64,000 nt of DNA from Methylococcales bacterium (GTDB lineage Bacteria > Pseudomonadota > Gammaproteobacteria > Methylococcales > Methylomonadaceae): contig JAQURG010000011.1 of the NCBI GenBank assembly GCA_028715725.1, forward strand, positions 23,272 through 87,271. The letters are read 5' to 3'. Positions 9,453-18,961 of the stretch are shown piece after piece. The notes under the pieces are model-generated. The model ran no database searches. It saw only the letters and a program-made list of their open reading frames with translations, and was not told the DNA's origin. Position numbers and translations under genes: made by a program. Numbering within the stretch: position 1 is the stretch's first letter; each line of letters starts with the position of its first letter.

Positions 9453-9938
9453 TTATTCGGCTCCGCAACAGCGTTTAAACTTTTTGCCGCTACCGCAAGA
9501 ACAAAGCGCATTCTTACCCTGATTAGTTTGCAGTCCCACCTTACCAATTGATTTAATAATACCGTCAAGATAAAACCAGCGTCCGTTGATTCTTGTAAAA
9601 CGGCTGATTTCATTCATAACATGTTCATCGTCATCCTGTCTGAAGAACGCCTTAAAGACTACTACGCCTTTATTGTCCTGCATTCCGCCTTTTTTTGTGT
9701 CAAGGATTTCCAGCCTTAACCAGTCAATTTTTTCCCTGGAAAAATCAATCGCCTCAGGCCGTTTGTTTGCTTCCCAAGTCGCCTGTAAATAACAGGCATT
9801 GCGCAAGGCGTAAGCCGAATAACGCGAACGCATCAATGCTTCAGCGGTATCGGGTTGTTTTTCACCTGAATGGAATAAGCCGCAGCATTGATGATATTCC
9901 TTACCGGAGCCGCATAGGCAAAGTGCATGAGTATTCAA
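9453..9938 (-). CDS. ychJ: YchJ-family protein with two SEC-C motifs
   Basis: 161 residues, the normal family length. An N-terminal SEC-C zinc motif (LCLCGSGKEYHQCC, residues 7-20) and a C-terminal one (ALCSCGSGKKFKRCC) bracket a YchJ middle domain (AEALMRSRYSAYALRNACYL, then WLRLEILDTKKGG). SEC-C motifs of this kind bind zinc through the CxCx8CC pattern and in SecA mediate ribosome and SecB contact; the exact role of YchJ is not established. It is convergent with the RlpA-like gene. Confidence 0.88.
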   Translation of the reverse strand: MNTHALCLCGSGKEYHQCCGLFHSGEKQPDTAEALMRSRYSAYALRNACYLQATWEANKRPEAIDFSREKIDWLRLEILDTKKGGMQDNKGVVVFKAFFRQDDDEHVMNEISRFTRINGRWFYLDGIIKSIGKVGLQTNQGKNALCSCGSGKKFKRCCGAE

Positions 9939-10411
9939 GGATGCTCCTAAATAACGAGCGTGGTTCAGATTGACTCAAAAACTGTTTTATAAGCTTTAAA
10001 TCACAATGTCGTGTCAATTTTCTGGCTGTTTTTTACATTGCGGCCAGGATTATCATAGGATTCCTCTGCTAACGCAACAGGACAATATAAAGCAGCCGCT
10101 GACCTATAGGCTTATCTGAACAGGCATTTCTAGTTGATGAGTCATAATCCAAATTTATCCAGCCGCAGCCTGGCTGCTGATTGAAAGCCGATAATTTCTA
10201 TGATATAAGTCCCCTTAACTTGGGTTATGCCGATTTCATATCTCTGTCATGAAGAGGGGATTCAAGCATTAGCCAGTCTCATTTTGCGGTAGAAATAAAG
10301 CGCTCACTCAGAGCTATTCTGCAGGGTAAAGAGGGTGCGCGCAGGGGTTAAGATGACGCGAACGGAGCTCATCTTTCGCCATAACGAAGTAATAACCTGA
10401 GCAAACAGTTT
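9939..10411. other. Upstream region of the TPS exoprotein gene
   Basis: About 470 bp between ychJ and the giant exoprotein gene, which diverge from here. No open frame or RNA is recognised. The ribosome-binding site before 10412 is poor. I cannot assign a promoter with confidence. Confidence 0.5.
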
Positions 10412-13400
10412 ATGAATCGCATCCACCAAATTATCTGGAATAAAAACCTGGGCGCCTGGATTGTAACATCCGAACTTGCCAAGCGCGGCAAGAAGCGCGG
10501 ATCAATACAGCGCAGCGCCTTGATTGTTCTTTTGTTACTGCACGCGTCGGCAGGCTTTGCCTTACCCACAGGCAATGAACTGATCGCAGGCTCGGCAAAT
10601 GTGACCACGCCCTCGGCACAGCAAATGCAAATCAACCAGAACAGCCAGCAGGCCATTATCAACTGGCAGGGTTTTTCGATAGGCGGCAACGAAAGCGTCA
10701 ACATTCAGCAACCCAACACCCATTCCGCACTGCTTAACCGCGTTGTCGGCCAGGATGCAAGCAGCATTCAGGGCAGGCTCAGCGCCAATGGCCAGGTTTA
10801 CCTGATCAATCCCAACGGCGTGCTGTTCAGCAAAACCGCGCAAGTCGATGTCGGCGGCTTGATCGCCAGCACGCATGCCATCAGCAATCAGGACTTTTTA
10901 AACGGCAAACTGCATTTCACCCAGAATAATGCGCACGGCAGCATCATTAATCAGGGTAATATTAAAGCCTCCGAAGGCGGCGTAGTGGCTCTGATAGGTG
11001 AGCAAGTCGACAATACCGGCAGCATCAGCGCTCCCAAAGGCACCACTGCCCTGGCGGCCGGTAAAACCATTGACCTGGATATGAAAGGCGACGGACTGGT
11101 CGAGGTTAAAGTCACCGAAGCCGCCCTCAATGCCCAGATAAACAATTCCGGCATTATACAGGCCGATGGCGGACAAGTGGTTATGACCGCCCAAGCCGCA
11201 GGGCAGCTGTTAAACACAGTGATCAATAATAAGGGCGTTGTCGAAGCCCGCGGGCTGGTCGAAAAAAACGGCAGGATTGTTTTGTCAGGCGGCGATAATG
11301 GCGTAGTGCAAGTCAGCGGCACGCTGGATGCCAGCGGACAATCGGCCGGCAACAGTCCTGCCTCGTCTGGAAGCGGCAATACGCAGGACGGCAGCATCAC
11401 CGTCAGCGGCCAGCAAATCCACATCAATGACGGGGCGAAACTAAACGCCGACAGTGCCCAAATTCATAAACAAGGCAATATTCAACTGGTTGCGCAACAG
11501 GACATAACATTAGATGCTGGCAGCAAAATATCGGTCAATAATACCCAGGGTGATGCCGGGATTATTCAAATAAACAGCAAAACCGGCACCACCTTGGCGA
11601 AAGGAACGATTGCAGCGCAGGCAAACCAAAGCGGCAAAGGCGGCAATATTGAGCTGCTCGGCGAACGAGTCGGCTTAGTGGATCAAGCAACGATTAACGC
11701 CAGCGGCAAAAACGGTGGCGGGAAAATTCTGGTGGGTGGAGATTATCAGGGCAAAAATCCTGATGTTCATAATGCCAAGGCTATCTATATAGGCAAAGAT
11801 ACGAGCATCAAAGCCGATGCTAAAACCGATGGCGATGGCGGCAAGGTTATCGCCTGGTCGAATGAGGCTACTCGCGCCTACGGCGACATCAGCGCCAAAG
11901 GCGGCAGTCAAGGCGGTAACGGTGGCTTTATCGAAACTTCCGGGCACTGGCTGGATACAGCAGGCATCAGGGTCAATGCATCCGCTTCTAAAGGCCAAGA
12001 CGGAAACTGGTTGCTTGATCCATGGGATGTCACCATTGCGAATAACGGCGAATCTGGCGATACGGGCGGTACATTTTCATCTAATACATGGACACCCAAT
12101 GCCACCGGCTCCGTCATTACCCCTAATACCATTATTAACGCCCTGAATGTCGGAACTTCCGTCAACATTACAACTACCGGTACAGGAGAGGAAGCCGGAA
12201 ATATCACTGTAGCGAGCAACATCAGCAAAACGGATGGAGCTGATGCGACTCTGAATCTTAGGGCCGATAACGCCATCATCATCAACAATAATTTCGATAT
12301 CAGCTCTACCAGTAGTAACCTCGACGTCATCCTCAATGCCGATGCTGATGGCAACGGCGCGGGTAATATTCAGATGGCCGCGGGTTCTAGCATCAGCACC
12401 AATGGCGGCAATATCATCATGGGTGGCGGCACTTGCACTCTCTCGAGTTGCACCCTGGCAGCTTCCGGCTATATTGGGACCAGCGGACTCCCTGATAATG
12501 GCATAGTCTTCAGCAGCAGTGAAGGCAGCGGCGTCTTGCTCGACAGCGGCGGCGGCAATATATGGCTAAAAGGGCAAGGTCTCATCGATCCGGGAACAGG
12601 CCCAGCATTGCATAATGGTATTTTTTCTGTTGATCTGGAACTCAATTCCGGAGGCGGCTCTGTTTCCCTTGATGGAACGGGCGGCAGCGGCACCAATTCT
12701 AGCACCGGGATAGTCTTGGTAACCAGCAATTTGTCTAGTCAGGGCGGCGCCATGACACTGGCTGGTACCGGGACTGGTACCGGTGGGTCGTCATCTACCG
12801 GCTCAGACGGCATTGACATTGTTTTTTCCACTATTGACAGCGGCGCGGGCGCCATGACTCTGACCGGCAGCGGCGGCGGAAGTGGAGCCGATTCTAATTC
12901 AGGCGTTTCAATAAGAGCTTCCAGCATCAACACCACGGATACGCTAAACATTACAGGTACAGGCGGTTCTGGACCAGCTCCTAACCTGGGTATCTTTTTG
13001 ATTTCCACTTCACTAAATGCGGGCATCATGAACTTGACCGGCACGGGAGGAAGCGATTTTAACGGGGGCATCTACGCGAGCGGGAGCCAATTGACTAGCA
13101 CCGGAGCCATGACATTGACTGGCATCGGCGGGCCGTCAGCCGCCGGTTCAAGCAACGGCATTGAAATTTTTTCTTCCAATCTTAACAGCGGCGCGGGCGC
13201 CATGACCCTGAACGGCAGCGGAGGAGGAGGGATCTCTAATAATGATGGTGTTTTTATAGGAGTTGATCCCGATTCTTTTACTACCTCCAGCCTCAACACT
13301 ACGGGTACGTTAAACATAACAGGTACAGGCGGTTCTGGAGGGGGAGCTGGTATCGGTTTGCAAGCCGCTTTCCTGAACGCGGGCATCATGAACCTGACCG

Positions 13401-16400
13401 GCACGGGGGGAAGCTCGGGTTTCAGCCAGGGCATTAGCGCTACCTTATTTTCCACGCTAGACAGCACAGGCGCCATGACATTGACTGGCACCGGCGGGCC
13501 GTCAGCCACGGGTAACACTGGCATATCCCTTGATCCTGCGGTTTTAAACAGCGGCGCCGGTTCCATGATCCTGGATGGGCGCGGAACGGGTTCTGCTGCG
13601 GGGCTTAATTTTGGCTCCGGCACTGTTATCGGTGGAGTTATTGAAAGTCCACCAAAGGATCAAACCGGTCCGATTACTCTAATCGCCGATACGGCCAGCG
13701 GCGCCGACAGCATCGTAATGCAGCCAGACACAACCGTCATTCAGGGCGCTAGCGCCCTGACGCTCAGGCCCCTGAATAATGCCACTTCCATCGGCTTAAA
13801 AGACGGCGCGGGTGTTTTTAATCTGTCTTCCGCCGAACTCGGCGACATCCGGAATGGTTTTACCAGTCTCACTATTGGCAATAGCGCTGGCACCGGACTG
13901 GTGACCATCGGCAATGGGAATGTGACTTTTCCAGGAGCTGGCGCTGGGTTCGATATCAATATTCTTACGCCTGGGGCCGGCAGCGCAGGTATCATTCAAC
14001 AAGGTGCAATAAAGCCTGCCGCTGGAAAGAATCTGGTTCTCGCAAGCGGCGGCAATTACACCAATACTTCGGGCGCCACTGCACTCAGTGCGCCAGAGGG
14101 CGGCCGCTGGCTGGTTTATGCCGCCAGCCCCAGCAGCGTCACCAAGAATGGCCTGACTTCGGCGTTCCGCCAATACAACACGGTTTATGGTGACAGCATT
14201 GGCGAAGCCGGAAACGGTTTCATTTACGCATCGGCGCCGGGTCAGCTCAACGTCAACACTACGCTGACATCCGGCGCCGCCAGCAATACTTACGGCACCG
14301 CACCCACGGCTGTGTTCGGCTTTACCATTGGCAATCCCGATATCGCCGATAACGAAGACCTGGCGGCTGTCAGTGGCACTGCAACCTTCACGCCAACGAT
14401 TACGAGCACTACCGCGGCAAGTAACTACACAATAAACTATCTCACCGGACTTAGCAGCGCCGCCGGTTATACCTTCGCCGCCAGTACCGGACTTTTATAC
14501 TCAGTCAATCCAGCTCTGTTGAATGTAGCAGCTATTGCTACAAGTAAAACCTATGGCGACATTGACCCACCGCTGACTTACAACCCTACCGGTTTTGTAA
14601 ACAATGAGTCACAGGCCGTATTGACCGGCACGCTATCTCGCGCAGCCGGTGAAACCGTTGCTGGAGGACCTTATGCCATCGGACAGGGCAGTTTGTCCAG
14701 TAGCAATTACACCATTAACTTCACCGGGGCTGACTTTATTATTACGCCCGCTACGCTAATTTACACGGCAGACCTCAGCAGTCGTCCCTATGGCGCGGCT
14801 AATCCTTCTTTCACAGGAGCGGTGAGTGGTTTTGTAAATGGCGAATCACTTGCCAGTGCGACCACCGGCACGGCAATTTTTACCAGTCCGGCTAACAACT
14901 TGAGCAATGTCGGCAGCTATGCCATTAATGGCTCAGGGCTGGCCGCCATTAATCGTAATTACAACTTTACACAAGCGACCAGCAACGCGACCGCCTTGAG
15001 CATCAGGCCAGCCCCCCTAACCGCCGCCATTATCAACGATCCAACCAAGACCTATGACGGTACTGTAACCGCGACACTTATACCGGATAAAAACTACAGC
15101 CTGACTGGGTTTATAGGTGGACAAGGAGCCAGCATTACCCAAACCACTGGCACTTACAACAGCGCCGACGTTGCGACGGCGAACACCGTGACTGCGGGCC
15201 TAGCCGCCGGTGAATTTGCAGCAAACGCCGGCACGCTGCTCAGTAACTACATCTTGCCAACCAGCGCCTCAGGGAATGGACACATCAACAAAGCCACACT
15301 GATCGCCACCATTACCAACAATCCAACCAAGACCTATGACGGCACCGTAGCCGCGACGCTTATACCGGATAACAACTACAGCCTGACTGGCTTTATCGTT
15401 GGGCAAAGGGCCAGAATTACGCAGACTGCTGGCACTTACAACAACGCAGATGTTGCGGCCGCGAACACCGTGACAGCCAATCTGGCAGCCGGTGACTTTG
15501 CGGCAAACCCCGGCACACTGCTCAGTAACTATAACTTGCCAGCCAGCGCTTCAGGGCATGGAACAATCACTCCCGCCCCGCTGGCCATCACCGCTAATGA
15601 CGACATAAAAATTTTCAATGGCTTGCCTTTCTTCGGCGGTAACGGCGTTACCTTTGCCGGCCTGGTCAACAATGAGCCCGCGAGCGTCCTTGCGGGCAGT
15701 TTGAGCTTTGAGGGCACCAGCCAGGGAGCAATAAATGCGGGAAATTACACTATAACTCCAGGAGGCTTAACTTCTGGCAACTACACCATCACCTACATAA
15801 ATGGCCAACTCACAATCGGCAATAATCCTTTTTTTAATCCTTCTGTTAACGATAATACCGTATCGCTGGTAAAATCGGCAACCTATCAACCGCCTTTGTC
15901 CTGGACCCAGTATGAGCCTCCAGGCGTTTCTGTACTCTCTGCGATGTCCGTGAAAGATGTTACCGAAGAGTTCGTGGGAAATATACCTCAGTATTGCGAT
16001 GACTTGACCTCGACTAAACTGACCTTAATCAATCAAACGGTCAACTGTCAGCCACGGCGGGAAAATAAATCGACCGTTGTTCTGCCTATCCTCAAGATAA
16101 AAAACAGCGCGGGCCGAGTAAAGCGTTTGCAGGCAAGCGCCAATAAGGAATTTTTGTCGTTACTGTTGGAAGATGGGTCAGTCCGGATTTGGGATTTTCA
16201 GCGCGGCAAGCAATTCCGAATTGTGCCTCAGGATAAAAACATCATGTTAACTGACGTCGGTGCTGTTGATGACAATGATGAATTACCGATTGCCAGCAAA
16301 GCGGGCGTTGAGACTCAGGATATTATTATTCCGACTTTCGATAACCAGTTTGCTATTAATGAGCCTGATATTCGTCATTTTATGACCTCTAATGATGGCA

Positions 16401-18361
16401 CCTTGCTGCTGGTAAGCTCTGGCGCCAATCAACTGAGCTTGTGGGATAGCAAACGCGACAAGAAACTCTGGCAATCCACCTACCAGCGCGGCGAAGTGCA
16501 TGGTCTGGCGCTGACGGATAACAAACGCTACGGTGCGATGCTTAGCCGCCAGCCGGGGTCTTATGTGCTGCAGCCTGGTGACTTGCAATTAAAGCATCTA
16601 ACCGATGCGGTGGATATTGTTGACCTTGATAGCGGCAAGATCATCAAATCCCTGCCCAACATCGGGGAACAGATTCTATCCATGCAGTTTAAAGACAACG
16701 ATACCCTGCAATTGAAACTGGCCAGCGGCGAATTGCTGGACTGGTCGATGGCCACCGGCAATCAGAAAACGGCCGCTAATTTTGCCGAAACGGTGACGGC
16801 GGTTAATTCCAACACCCGAAATTATGCCTATGTGCTTGAAAATGGCACCGTGCGCGTCGGCGACGGTCAAGGGCATGTTCTGCTGAGTATTCAAAATAAG
16901 GAAAATCCTTTTAAGGATGCCCTGCTGCTGGAAGGCGATAAAAAATTGCTGACTGTGATGGCAAACGGCGAACTGTCACTCTGGGATGTCGCCTCCGGCA
17001 AAAAAATGCTGCGCCTGTTTTCCACGAAGCAAGGCTGGACCGTCATGGACGCTTTCGGCCGTTTTGACGGCTCCGAGGAAGCCATGAACAACTTCAGCTG
17101 GACGGCCAATGAAGAGGATATTCCTCTGGACAGTTTTTCCGAAAACTACTATGAGCCGGGCTTATTGAGCAATATTCTCCAGAACCAGGATTACTTGAAT
17201 ATCAATCCGGACATGGTAAAAGACGGGATTACACTGCCGCCCAAAGTCGTTTTACAAATTGCCGAGCAGCAGCAAGCCAAAGACGACCGCCTGGCGTTAC
17301 AGCTGGATGTTTTTGATCGCGGCGGCGGCATTGACAAGATTCACATTTACCAAAACGGCAGGATGCTCAGCAATGAAAACATCGTTGCAGCCCCGCAATC
17401 CCTGCAAGAAAACAATGCTGAACACCGGGTGCTGACACTAAATGTAACGCCGCTTCCCGGTAAAAACACCATTAAAGTCGTGGCCAGCAATGACATGGGC
17501 ATCGAAAACAGCAGCGCAGTATTGAGTTTTGACGGCAAAACCAAAGCCTATGCCTCATCCGTGCGTCTGCTGACGGTCGGCATTGACCAATACAGCGACG
17601 ATAAGTTAAACCTGAATTACAGCGTCAACGATGCAAGCGCGGTTGGACAAGCGATAAAACACACCTCAATCATTGCCGACAGCATCCATCTTTATAATGA
17701 AAATGCGACCAAGCCGAAAATCATGGCGCAGCTTAAAGAGTTAAGCCAGGGCGTGCAGCAAGACGTATTGGTCATCTATTTCGCAGGACACGGTCTGGTC
17801 GTGGGTAAGGAATGGTACTTCCTTCCCTATGAAACCAGAATGCAGCCGACTCTTGAAAAGATTGCCGCAACCGGGATTTCCGCTACGGAATTGAGCGAGA
17901 TTTTCAAGGATTCGAAAATTCAGCACATTCTGTTAATGGTCGATTCGTGTTATTCAGGCGCAGGTGTGGACGCCTTTAGTAAATTACAGAAAGGTCAGCG
18001 CTATTTCACGCGCCAGTTGAGCCGTTCGCTGGGGATAACTGTAATGACTGCTGCGGCCAAAGACCAGGAGGCCTTTGAATTGAAAAGCTTAGGCCACGGC
18101 GTATTCACCTATCTGGTCACTCAGGAACTGCAGGAGAAAAGTGCTGCGCAACCGGTTACAGCTCACGGCATTGCCGATGAGATTGCCAAAACTTTACCGA
18201 TATTTTCCAAAAAAATGCTGGGTTCCAGCCAAGAGCCTGCTATCTATGCCAAGGGCCATGACTTTATCCTGACTGACGCACTCAAAGCCAGGGAAGCCAA
18301 CCAAAGCGACGCATCAGATAGCAATCTACCCACTATTGGACCTGAACAGCGTGTTCAATAA
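10412..18361 (+). CDS. Two-partner-secretion exoprotein with WD40-like and caspase-like C-terminus
   Basis: 2,649 residues. Residues 1-30 (MNRIHQIIWNKNLGAWIVTS plus a basic stretch) are an extended signal peptide region of the TPS type; cleavage is likely near residue 50 (ASAGFA). A filamentous-haemagglutinin TPS domain follows (about 50-190, with INPNGVLF near 133), then a beta-helix-like region. Residues about 740-1055 carry Gly/Ser/Thr repeats. Residues about 1285-1805 are MBG and YDG-type domains (KTYDGTV twice). Residues about 1900-2210 look like a WD40-type propeller (DGSVRIWDF, NQLSLWDS, GELSLWD). About 2275-2380 is an Ig-like linker. Residues 2381-2620 form a caspase/metacaspase (peptidase C14) domain with His2460 in YFAGHG and Cys2513 in VDSCYSG. 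It should be exported through the adjacent TpsB. The protease substrate is unknown. Confidence 0.9.
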   Translation: MNRIHQIIWNKNLGAWIVTSELAKRGKKRGSIQRSALIVLLLLHASAGFALPTGNELIAGSANVTTPSAQQMQINQNSQQAIINWQGFSIGGNESVNIQQPNTHSALLNRVVGQDASSIQGRLSANGQVYLINPNGVLFSKTAQVDVGGLIASTHAISNQDFLNGKLHFTQNNAHGSIINQGNIKASEGGVVALIGEQVDNTGSISAPKGTTALAAGKTIDLDMKGDGLVEVKVTEAALNAQINNSGIIQADGGQVVMTAQAAGQLLNTVINNKGVVEARGLVEKNGRIVLSGGDNGVVQVSGTLDASGQSAGNSPASSGSGNTQDGSITVSGQQIHINDGAKLNADSAQIHKQGNIQLVAQQDITLDAGSKISVNNTQGDAGIIQINSKTGTTLAKGTIAAQANQSGKGGNIELLGERVGLVDQATINASGKNGGGKILVGGDYQGKNPDVHNAKAIYIGKDTSIKADAKTDGDGGKVIAWSNEATRAYGDISAKGGSQGGNGGFIETSGHWLDTAGIRVNASASKGQDGNWLLDPWDVTIANNGESGDTGGTFSSNTWTPNATGSVITPNTIINALNVGTSVNITTTGTGEEAGNITVASNISKTDGADATLNLRADNAIIINNNFDISSTSSNLDVILNADADGNGAGNIQMAAGSSISTNGGNIIMGGGTCTLSSCTLAASGYIGTSGLPDNGIVFSSSEGSGVLLDSGGGNIWLKGQGLIDPGTGPALHNGIFSVDLELNSGGGSVSLDGTGGSGTNSSTGIVLVTSNLSSQGGAMTLAGTGTGTGGSSSTGSDGIDIVFSTIDSGAGAMTLTGSGGGSGADSNSGVSIRASSINTTDTLNITGTGGSGPAPNLGIFLISTSLNAGIMNLTGTGGSDFNGGIYASGSQLTSTGAMTLTGIGGPSAAGSSNGIEIFSSNLNSGAGAMTLNGSGGGGISNNDGVFIGVDPDSFTTSSLNTTGTLNITGTGGSGGGAGIGLQAAFLNAGIMNLTGTGGSSGFSQGISATLFSTLDSTGAMTLTGTGGPSATGNTGISLDPAVLNSGAGSMILDGRGTGSAAGLNFGSGTVIGGVIESPPKDQTGPITLIADTASGADSIVMQPDTTVIQGASALTLRPLNNATSIGLKDGAGVFNLSSAELGDIRNGFTSLTIGNSAGTGLVTIGNGNVTFPGAGAGFDINILTPGAGSAGIIQQGAIKPAAGKNLVLASGGNYTNTSGATALSAPEGGRWLVYAASPSSVTKNGLTSAFRQYNTVYGDSIGEAGNGFIYASAPGQLNVNTTLTSGAASNTYGTAPTAVFGFTIGNPDIADNEDLAAVSGTATFTPTITSTTAASNYTINYLTGLSSAAGYTFAASTGLLYSVNPALLNVAAIATSKTYGDIDPPLTYNPTGFVNNESQAVLTGTLSRAAGETVAGGPYAIGQGSLSSSNYTINFTGADFIITPATLIYTADLSSRPYGAANPSFTGAVSGFVNGESLASATTGTAIFTSPANNLSNVGSYAINGSGLAAINRNYNFTQATSNATALSIRPAPLTAAIINDPTKTYDGTVTATLIPDKNYSLTGFIGGQGASITQTTGTYNSADVATANTVTAGLAAGEFAANAGTLLSNYILPTSASGNGHINKATLIATITNNPTKTYDGTVAATLIPDNNYSLTGFIVGQRARITQTAGTYNNADVAAANTVTANLAAGDFAANPGTLLSNYNLPASASGHGTITPAPLAITANDDIKIFNGLPFFGGNGVTFAGLVNNEPASVLAGSLSFEGTSQGAINAGNYTITPGGLTSGNYTITYINGQLTIGNNPFFNPSVNDNTVSLVKSATYQPPLSWTQYEPPGVSVLSAMSVKDVTEEFVGNIPQYCDDLTSTKLTLINQTVNCQPRRENKSTVVLPILKIKNSAGRVKRLQASANKEFLSLLLEDGSVRIWDFQRGKQFRIVPQDKNIMLTDVGAVDDNDELPIASKAGVETQDIIIPTFDNQFAINEPDIRHFMTSNDGTLLLVSSGANQLSLWDSKRDKKLWQSTYQRGEVHGLALTDNKRYGAMLSRQPGSYVLQPGDLQLKHLTDAVDIVDLDSGKIIKSLPNIGEQILSMQFKDNDTLQLKLASGELLDWSMATGNQKTAANFAETVTAVNSNTRNYAYVLENGTVRVGDGQGHVLLSIQNKENPFKDALLLEGDKKLLTVMANGELSLWDVASGKKMLRLFSTKQGWTVMDAFGRFDGSEEAMNNFSWTANEEDIPLDSFSENYYEPGLLSNILQNQDYLNINPDMVKDGITLPPKVVLQIAEQQQAKDDRLALQLDVFDRGGGIDKIHIYQNGRMLSNENIVAAPQSLQENNAEHRVLTLNVTPLPGKNTIKVVASNDMGIENSSAVLSFDGKTKAYASSVRLLTVGIDQYSDDKLNLNYSVNDASAVGQAIKHTSIIADSIHLYNENATKPKIMAQLKELSQGVQQDVLVIYFAGHGLVVGKEWYFLPYETRMQPTLEKIAATGISATELSEIFKDSKIQHILLMVDSCYSGAGVDAFSKLQKGQRYFTRQLSRSLGITVMTAAAKDQEAFELKSLGHGVFTYLVTQELQEKSAAQPVTAHGIADEIAKTLPIFSKKMLGSSQEPAIYAKGHDFILTDALKAREANQSDASDSNLPTIGPEQRVQ
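12640..13590 (+). repeat. Internal Gly/Thr-rich repeat array in the exoprotein
   Basis: About 30-residue units carry variants of GAMTLTGTGG, GIMNLTGTGG and TLNITGTGGSG. A higher-order block of about 360 bp is present twice: the stretch starting GGGCATCATGAAC is at 13021 and again at 13381, and AGGTACAGGCGG is at 12955 and 13321. The near-identity at DNA level suggests recent tandem duplication inside the coding frame. It would extend the beta-helical stalk of the exoprotein. Confidence 0.75.
15008..15580 (+). repeat. Tandem YDG-domain duplication in the exoprotein
   Basis: Two copies of a 94-residue unit, offset 282 bp: GACCTATGACGG occurs at 15049 and 15331. Shared blocks are NPTKTYDGTV (or NDPTKTYDGTV), TLIPDxNYSLTGFI and GTLLSNY. 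They are flanked by MBG-type units with the KTYGDI or RPYGA pattern. Confidence 0.75.
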
Positions 18362-18388
18362 TGACTAGCAGCGGATCAAAATCAGCCT

Positions 18389-18847
18389 ATGAATAAAATT
18401 TGCCGCTTTGTTATTACTCTTCTGCTCGGCTATTTGCCGGCTATTATTAATGCCGTGCCTGTTTTACCTGATTCAGGCTTAATCATGCGTGAAAGCAGTA
18501 AAATGCCGGCGATGCCGAAAAAGCCCGCTGATGCCGGGGTAGAACTGCTTCCTCTTAAAAAACCTATGGCGGTGCAAGACAATCTGCGAGTGTCTGTGAA
18601 AAGCTTCAGTTTTAGCGGTAATAGCCATTTTCCTACGAGCACCTTGCAGTCCCAGCTAGGCGGCTACACCAACCGCGAGCTTGGCTTTGCCGAATTGCAA
18701 CAAGCCGCCAATGTTATTACCGGGTATTATCGAAAAGCAGGGTTTCCAAGCGCCTACGCTTATATACCCGAGCAGACCCTGGAACACGGGCAAGTTGAAT
18801 TGGCTATTTTTGAAGGAAAAATGGATGACGAGCACATTAAAAAATAG
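18389..18847 (+). CDS. Truncated TpsB-like protein: signal peptide plus POTRA part only
   Basis: 152 residues. It is nearly collinear with the first 150 residues of the complete TpsB 573 bp downstream (shared GLIMRESSKMP, STLQSQLGGYTNRELGF and AYxPEQTLExGQV). It stops after MDDEHIKK, where the full-length copy continues into its second POTRA domain and barrel. It has a signal peptide and one POTRA_2-type domain. Clear substitutions between the copies show the duplication is not brand new, yet the frame is still open. It may be a relic, or a free POTRA-domain protein that binds the exoprotein in the periplasm. It starts 28 bases after the exoprotein stop. Confidence 0.65.
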   Translation: MNKICRFVITLLLGYLPAIINAVPVLPDSGLIMRESSKMPAMPKKPADAGVELLPLKKPMAVQDNLRVSVKSFSFSGNSHFPTSTLQSQLGGYTNRELGFAELQQAANVITGYYRKAGFPSAYAYIPEQTLEHGQVELAIFEGKMDDEHIKK

Positions 18848-18961
18848 AGATGAGCACAGCTTTTATGGGGAGAAAAACCTGTTTTCTTACCGCATTAAAC
18901 AATCAGGCGGTTTTCCGGATTTTTTTCACAAACTCTACAGTTACCCAACTAACGTATTCTT

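Noticed and set aside
10898..14173. Several long minus-strand open frames rich in Pro, Ala, Val and Ser
   Set aside because: They are antisense shadows of the Gly/Thr/Asn-rich exoprotein repeats and have no family features or ribosome sites.
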